Shown piece after piece: positions 57,503-64,000 of a DNA stretch of 64,000 nt. Source of the stretch: Polytrichum commune. Its lineage: Eukaryota > Streptophyta > Polytrichopsida > Polytrichales > Polytrichaceae. The position numbers were made by a program, and so were the translations under genes. The first letter of the stretch is position 1; each line of letters starts with the position of its first letter. A model generated the notes under the pieces. That model made no database searches. It saw nothing but the letters and a program-made list of their open reading frames with translations, and was not told the origin of the DNA. The stretch is from NCBI GenBank assembly GCA_950295325.1, contig OX485803.1, forward strand, positions 71,315,554-71,379,553, written 5' to 3'.

Positions 57503-60500
57503 TTACAACTTTGATTTAAGTTCCTCAGCAACTGCATCAATGAACTCCTCAGTGTTGAGATAGTCCTTCTTAGTGACTCTGTGATCCAATACAGACCATG
57601 TCAGGCACCCAGGAGAGCTTGATGTAAATGTGTTGATGATAAATCAGTAGAAACAGCAGGAGGTTATTAGCGAGATGACTAATTTGCGGCAAAAGGCACA
57701 ACAATCTTCAGAAGCCTTCTCAGAGTTAGGGTCTACATACTTTGGGCCATGAGTCAAAATTGCAAGGTCCTTCGTCATCTTTCCAGCATCCACGACAGAC
57801 ACACAGGCAGTTTCCAGCTTTTCAGCAAACTCTTGAAGCTTTATATTCCCATCCAATAATCCTCTGCATTTATAACAGAAAATTCAAAATCAGATATGCG
57901 CACGCTTCTGATCAAACATACTATACCAAGGAAAAGACAGTAACAGATGAACGACAAAATTGTTCACAAGGTTGACAATGATTGTCTACTGTATCAATCT
58001 ATATTCAAGTGAAACTTTAGACAGCTGTGAGAAATGGCTAGACTACCTGTGGGCAAGGCCTCGAGTCCATGCAAATATGGAGGCAATACTATTAGTGCTG
58101 GTTTCACCACCCTTTTGGTGAACTCTGAAATGTCGTGTTACTGTCCCATGAGCAGCTTCTGCCTCGACAGTTTTTCCATCGGGACATATCTGTACACAGA
58201 AAACCTCAACTAGCGTATGTAAAAGCATTTCAAATCGAATGTAATTTAATTTACAAAAATTATTCAACTGAAACAGCTTTACAAAATTTTGTGATAGACG
58301 GGCTGCCATTGATAGTAAGACTCAGAGCTTGACCAGAAACAAATAGCATCAAAACTCAGGATGGACCTCGTGAAGCTCATTGTAACCTGCCAAATGCAAC
58401 CCAAGTGACCAGCCTACAAAACCCAAAAAGGAAAATCCAAAAACCACGTACCAGCACAGATGTCATCAGGCCAAGAGAACCAAACCCTGCACACGTAGGA
58501 ACTCAGAGATGAGTACTACTGAGTTTAGGGGTCAAAACTCTTAGTCTGAAAAGAAGGTACATAATGACTTCAAAATTGAGTAGAGTGACAAGAAACCAAT
58601 TCTCCAGATTTCATGAAAAATACTCTCGAAATACAATCCCATAAAAAAACATTACGTAGAGCTCTAGATGCTGTATGATGGCTGCTAATACATGCAAGGT
58701 AGCCATAGAAACTCTACGCCCACAAGGTTTGTCATTTCTGGCTTCTAAATATTGATGGAAAAAGCTATTCAAGATAAAGAAAGTGTAGGGAAAGAAATCT
58801 GGTCCTATGCGTCAAGTCACCACAATACGAATGCTGATTGTCCAGCTGATTGTTTCAACATTGAGGAAGGACTACGGAATTAGAACTAGCCTCCCAAATG
58901 ACAGGGTTACAACTTATGCATTGCTCCCTTCATGTGAAGACATACTCACCTTGAGCAAGCATGTCACTTTGAACATCACCATCATAGTTCTTACACGCCC
59001 ACACATATCCTCCATCACTCTTCAGGGCGTATGCAACCATGTCATCAATCAGCCTGTGCTCGTACCTGTCACCAATATGCACACCACCCAAAGATCCATC
59101 ACAACTTATGTAATAGCCGACACCAAGTGTCCTGCAGACTATTTATCCTAACAAATACTTCACACAGTCCATCAGACAAGGGGATTTCGATTATAGTTTC
59201 AAATGCAAACCAATAGAGTTGCTTACCAGATTCCTGCATCCTTAAACTTGGCCTCCCACCCATCATTCACAAAAACCTCCTGGAAGATGTCCTTGAACCT
59301 GGAAGAACATCAGTAATAAGGATGGTTATTGTGTATTCCAATAATAACACCTAAGAGGAAATTGTGTCAAAATAATTATAGGACTCCTTGACAAACATGA
59401 ACGGATTATAACTTAGTAACCACTTATTAACCAGTACTGGGCACCTACACTTGGTGATACTTATTCAATTGCTACAGAGTCCACAACTGACACTGCAACC
59501 TTCTTGCCAACTTGTCTATACCAAATAATTGAATTAACTACATTATTTTTCATGGGAACATTCCATCATATCAGGACTAAGTAACCCAAATACAGAAACA
59601 AACTAGTCACGTATTTGTACCTCCCATCATATTTCTTCAAGATGGTGTTCTTGGTGCTCAAGTATAGTGGCCATTTCTTCTGAAGCGCCATGGTCATGGA
59701 TGCTGTTGCAAATGCCCGAATAGACTGCAGCACCCCGCCACACAATACACTACATGCATGAGCCCTTCTCCTTCATGGACTACACTTCACATCACATTCC
59801 AATACCAACATCAAAATCCGCCATGGATGTCCGCACAGTGTCCTCTCCCTTATTTCACCACCTAGAGTCAGTATGATTACTTACTTCATCTGTGTTATAC
59901 ATGCTGAGAGCAACTCCTCCAGCACCATCATAATGATAAACCTCCAAATCCACTGTCTCTCCACCATTATCTGGAACTGCATATACACAGAAGATCATGC
60001 CAGAGTCAATGTTGGGTATAGGGATGCGGACTATAATTAGACAACATCAACACGTTTATATTTATAACTCCTAATACTTACAAGAAGAATTGACAGCTTT
60101 GTGGACTACACTTGTAGATTCACAAACAAAACAGGCTATAAACTAACAAAAATTGTGAGTCATTGGATAAGACTTCAGAATAGGGACTTACCAAATACCA
60201 TCTTGAGCTTTCCAGGGCCCTTGAATACTGCATCTGTGGCCTTATACTGGTCCCCAAAGGCATGCCTGCCAATGCAAATGGGCTTTGTCCACCCTGCAAA
60301 CAAAATGTCATAGCAATTGATATCAAGCATCTGTTAGATACCCAGACAACAGTATTGGCGAGAATGTGCCCCGACTTGTTAAGAGCTCACCACAGATACT
60401 TGGATTGAATTAATCAATGGCCTGCCTGTTCATAGATCACTTTCAGAGCTATACGAATGTTGTGGAGTGAAGTACCTGGAACAAGACGGGGAACGCTCTT

Positions 60501-62661
60501 GCACAAAATGGGCTCACGGAAGACGGTGCCTGCCAAGTAACACACCAGCTCGTATCATTTGCACCCATTGTAGGAGAAGCAGCATTCACCTCTCTTTGCA
60601 CTCATTATTCCTCCATCTATCAACTTGACAACGCCCTCACTCCCATAGAACACATGACTAATGCCTGGACCCATCTTATCATACATGCCTATGACTTCAG
60701 GAGCAGTAGCAAATGATTCTTTTCAGACGACTGATCTTCAAAAGCATGACCTCAACCACGCTGAATACCGGAACCCAAAGACAACAAGACCTTCGCAATA
60801 CATGTAAACCTTCTTCACGTCAAAGACTTGGGAGTTACCATTCAAGATATTCCTGATAGTTCCATTTGGACTCTTCCACATTTCCTTGAGACCAAACTCC
60901 GCCACGCGAGCTTCATCTGACATTCGTATTCAGAGTCCGTGAGCAACCAAATTCAACCAGCAACCCCATAATTCACAAAGGCTAATTCATGATGCCCGCT
61001 GTGTGCACATGAACGGGAATTCAGGCGAAGAGAACTGAAAACTCATCTACACAATTCCGTGATATGAGAACATGATACAATTATTGAAAGATACAAGAAA
61101 AGAAACAAAACAAAACCAACCAGGAGTAATGGTTGCACACTTCACAGCGACATTGTACCTGCACCAAACATTGCACACAACGTCCCACAGAATGAGTGAA
61201 TACAAGTCAAGACTCTTGTGACCATCATGCCGCAAGTCTGACACATTGTTGTACGCTCAGCAATACTCTATATGCAAGGACCACCTCAAATTACCTACTG
61301 ATCTAAAACATCTTTGAAAAATGTAATTCAAATATATTGTTCACTTATAAGCATGTTACCATACTTGAGGGTGGCTTCAGCACTTTCAACAGTCACTCTG
61401 TCATTCGTAGCATCTCTATTCATGATTCCCAGATCGTAGTACTTCAAATCCACATCCACAAATGGGAGCACCAGCTGCACAAATACCATCATATGGTCAG
61501 TGAACCATTGTCACCAGGTACGTTTCCGCAAATACGCACACCTTTCTACTATTTCTTAGTATCTCAATCTTCATACATTCAACCTGACATGAACTTCACA
61601 TAAGCCCTGTACACAATATCTTTACTTCGGGTGACATAAATCCACGGGATGCCTAGGCATTTATAAAGGCACAGGGATGCTCACCTTCTCTTTGATCATT
61701 TGCCAGATTATTCTTGTCATTTCATCGCCTGCCCAATTATCACATCACTACTGTAAGAACTATTATTTTGAGCAATTTCCTCACCCAATACCGAAAAGCA
61801 AATAAACATGGATCGTCACAGAAGGATTATCGCCATTCACACGCCAAGTCTAACCTAGTAAATAAATAAGACGTGTACTTGAAAACATAAAATCACGCAT
61901 ACAAAAGTAGCTCTCACATTTCCCTCTAACACGCAACAAATAACCAAAAAAATCCAATTTCTTAAGCAGATTCTTCGCTAACTTTGAGAAGGCCGATTCC
62001 AGCTCACAAAGACACAAAAGTCCAGGACATCTGAGAGCTACAGCACAGCGTCCACGAGAAAACTACGTGATCGCCTAGAGTGGATGCACGTTCTCTAGAA
62101 GTACTTGAAACAATCCTGTAGGAACGAAAACACTTGTACAGAAAAACCACCTCTTATCACAATTGGACCAGGTACCCGGTGAACAACTATACATGCCTAT
62201 CTCAAATGTAAGAATGTCCACTCCGCTCATGTCCACAGACAAGAGCATACTTCCACTTCCTCTAGTCCGATCGCCGGTCAGACAAGCATGAAAAAAGTCC
62301 AGAGAAACCGAGTAAACCTGAATTTCGAAACTCAACGTTCCCAGAACTACTCGCAAGAGTTTGGTAACAGGACGAAACAAACACTCCAAAACATAGCGCC
62401 AGGAGGCTCACCGTCCATCTCCACGATGGGCTGGTCGACCTTGATTTTCTCGAACGCCATCGCAACGCAGAACCTGATCGACGAACCGCGCGACTGCGCA
62501 ACAAGCCTGGACAACGACAACTCCGGGGCGCCTAAAACCCCAGCGGTACGCCTCCCGGGTGGCCAAAAACGGCGAGAGGCCCGTGGACAGGCTGCTGCGA
62601 GAGGCGCAGCGGTTGCGGTGTGCAAGAAGGCGGTTGTGGAGCCTCGCACAACATCGAACAT
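57503..62661 (-). CDS. ICDH: NADP-dependent isocitrate dehydrogenase, organellar type (15 exons)
   Basis: Converts isocitrate to 2-oxoglutarate with production of NADPH. Minus-strand exons: 62661-62412, 61728-61685, 61474-61365, 61158-61121, 60916-60839, 60529-60476, 60293-60192, 59976-59885, 59724-59621, 59298-59227, 59065-58950, 58486-58452, 58189-58047, 57863-57741, 57578-57503. All phases match, giving 478 residues. The core shows [13 protein letters not shown], the substrate loop [12 protein letters not shown] (about 163-174), [75 protein letters not shown] and the end [20 protein letters not shown]. The stretch [20 protein letters not shown] fits the mitochondrial/plastid isoform better than the cytosolic one. 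The first 67 residues are Arg/Ser/Ala-rich (transit peptide), then comes an in-frame ATG reading MAFEKIKV, the usual cytosolic start; from there the protein would be 411 residues. Introns are mostly 100-400 bp. Confidence 0.95.
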
Positions 62662-62990
62662 GGCTATGGCGATGAGCTATGTAAGCAAGTAGTAGGTGAG
62701 ACAAGCTCTGGTGCCACAAATAGAGCGTGCCAGCTCGTGACGAGGCAAGGGAGCCGCCGAGCTAGAAGATGGTCACCGTCTATTGCCGGTTTCGGAAGCT
62801 CCTGCGAACCTATCTACCGGATATAGCCGGGGTCCGGCACGTAAGAACCTTCAGCCGATGTCAGCGGACCTTCTCCGCCCCTTTCTAGGAATCACCGGCG
62901 GGGATTGTCCCTCGTTTCACGCTTCTTTCCCTGGTAAAGATATCTTTCGAGTACGTGACGGATGAATGTGCGTGTGTTTGTGGATGAACG

Positions 62991-63790
62991 TGTTTATTTC
63001 TCATCCGTTTTCCGAAGGCATCCTCAGTGCTTGATATAGCCTGTGTTACAAGAAGAAAACGATGAGATGAGAGAGAGTAATGACAACTTTTAAGCTTACG
63101 AGCAAGAGACGACAGCAAGAGGTCACTTCGTCTTTATTAACCTTCTAATTGGATATGTATAGAAGGCTTTGATATTTTCAAGGTAAAAAGCTTCTCGTTG
63201 GTAGCTATAGTTCCAAGATGGCATTACTACAGTTCCAAGAGATCATGACTCTATTTCCAAGATAACATCCTATAATAACGACAAAGTTGGGTATACTAAT
63301 ATCCAATCGTTGTCAACGGTAGTGTTTTAACACTCCCTCTAGACATAATGAGTTTTGTTCTAGACACCACATTCCTTTCGCTCATCAAAAACTTTGTTGT
63401 GATAAAATGTCTTGTAGTTGGGGTAAAAACTCATGATGAAAGGAAATAAATGGAAGGGTTTAGACATGATTGTTTATATGTCAAATAGGGATAAAAACAT
63501 GTGCATCCTTATTCCCTTCACATTTTGTCCGTGCCTAGCGGTTGGTAATGACTTGGTTAATAAGTATGCTACATTATCAAAAGACATGATATGCTTCAAA
63601 TCTATATACGATCTTATTAGTTCGTGAATGAAAAAATGAACTTTGGTAAGATGCGTTTGATATGGTATCTTTTGATGCAACCCACCTTTATTTGAGCGAT
63701 GTAGGCTGCATAATCTATGCATTGGAAATTTAAGAACATTAGGATAATCACGAGAACCTTTGATGAAGTCATCAACCATATCATATTATC
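62991..63790 (-). mobile_element. Ty1/copia fossil: 3' LTR, polypurine tract and end of RNase H
   Basis: In minus-strand order: a degraded RNase H C-terminus (63780-63475), a spacer, a purine-rich tract CTAGAGGGAG (63342-63333) and directly after it a likely LTR running 63332 to about 62991, with TGTT..AACA ends. The rest of pol, gag and the 5' LTR are absent; beyond 63790 the DNA is a local repeat. Broken by a few changes plus the large truncation; age cannot be set because only one LTR is present. The LTR ends about 330 bp upstream of the ICDH start codon, in the same orientation. Confidence 0.68.
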
Positions 63791-64000
63791 CTTCCACGTT
63801 AATCCACCTCTTAATCATCCTTCATCAACCCCTTAATCTCTCCTCAAAGTATATGCATTAAGTATCCTTGCACGTTAACTTGTCTCTTAATCACCCTTGC
63901 ACACTGATCTACTTCTTAATCACCTCGTAATAAACACCTAATGAGCCCTCAAAGTACCTACATTAATTGCCTATGCACACTGATTCATCTCTTAATCACA
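63790..64000. repeat. Degenerate tandem repeat at the right edge
   Basis: Phrases such as CTCTTAATCAC, CCTTGCACGTTAA and TCAAAGTA recur about every 35-60 bp to the end of the window. It directly adjoins the copia remnant. Confidence 0.65.

Noticed and set aside
62288-62692. 134-residue plus-strand frame
   Set aside because: Shadow of ICDH exon 1 on the opposite strand.

Overview
This is nuclear DNA from a land plant. It is AT-rich, has intron-rich genes with GT/AG splice sites, and is dense in small transposons. The group B MAP kinase reads closest to those I know from mosses and other spore-bearing plants, so a bryophyte, lycophyte or fern is more likely than a flowering plant; I cannot be more precise from sequence alone.

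Four host genes can be reconstructed exon by exon, with consistent phases at every junction. (1) ETFA, the mitochondrial electron transfer flavoprotein alpha subunit, minus strand, 8 exons, 10375-15461. (2) A group B (MPK4-type) MAP kinase, plus strand, 6 coding exons, 42170-45880, with a long 5' leader that contains a tandem duplication. (3) A small membrane protein with a signal peptide and a C-terminal membrane helix, conserved in plants, plus strand, 5 exons, 51323-53399. (4) An organellar-type NADP-isocitrate dehydrogenase, minus strand, 15 exons, 57503-62661. A broken 3' part of a plant CorA-like membrane protein gene lies at 46724-47200. The genes do not form a functional cluster: ETFA and ICDH both serve mitochondrial or plastid metabolism, and the kinase is a signalling gene.

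The rest is repeat-rich intergenic DNA. I separate at least five families of short non-autonomous DNA transposons (MITEs). TA-flanked families have a near-palindromic CACTAAATA.. end, a CACCGTTTA.. end or an AGGTAGATGGG.. end. TTA/TAA-flanked elements resemble PIF/Harbinger. Long foldback hairpins also occur. Several MITEs sit in introns of the four genes and several are nested in other repeats, so empty target sites can be read directly. There is also a broken Tc1-like transposase of a fungal-looking type, a 5'-truncated LINE-like fragment inside a MITE, fossils of a Ty3/gypsy chromovirus and a Ty1/copia element, and several tandem repeats (42, 62, 63, 196 and about 400 bp periods).

I did not find a convincing new multi-gene system. 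The most interesting points are the resolved MITE families with datable nestings, the fungal-like Tc1 fragment, the possible dual start of the isocitrate dehydrogenase next to a copia LTR, and the duplicated MAPK leader.
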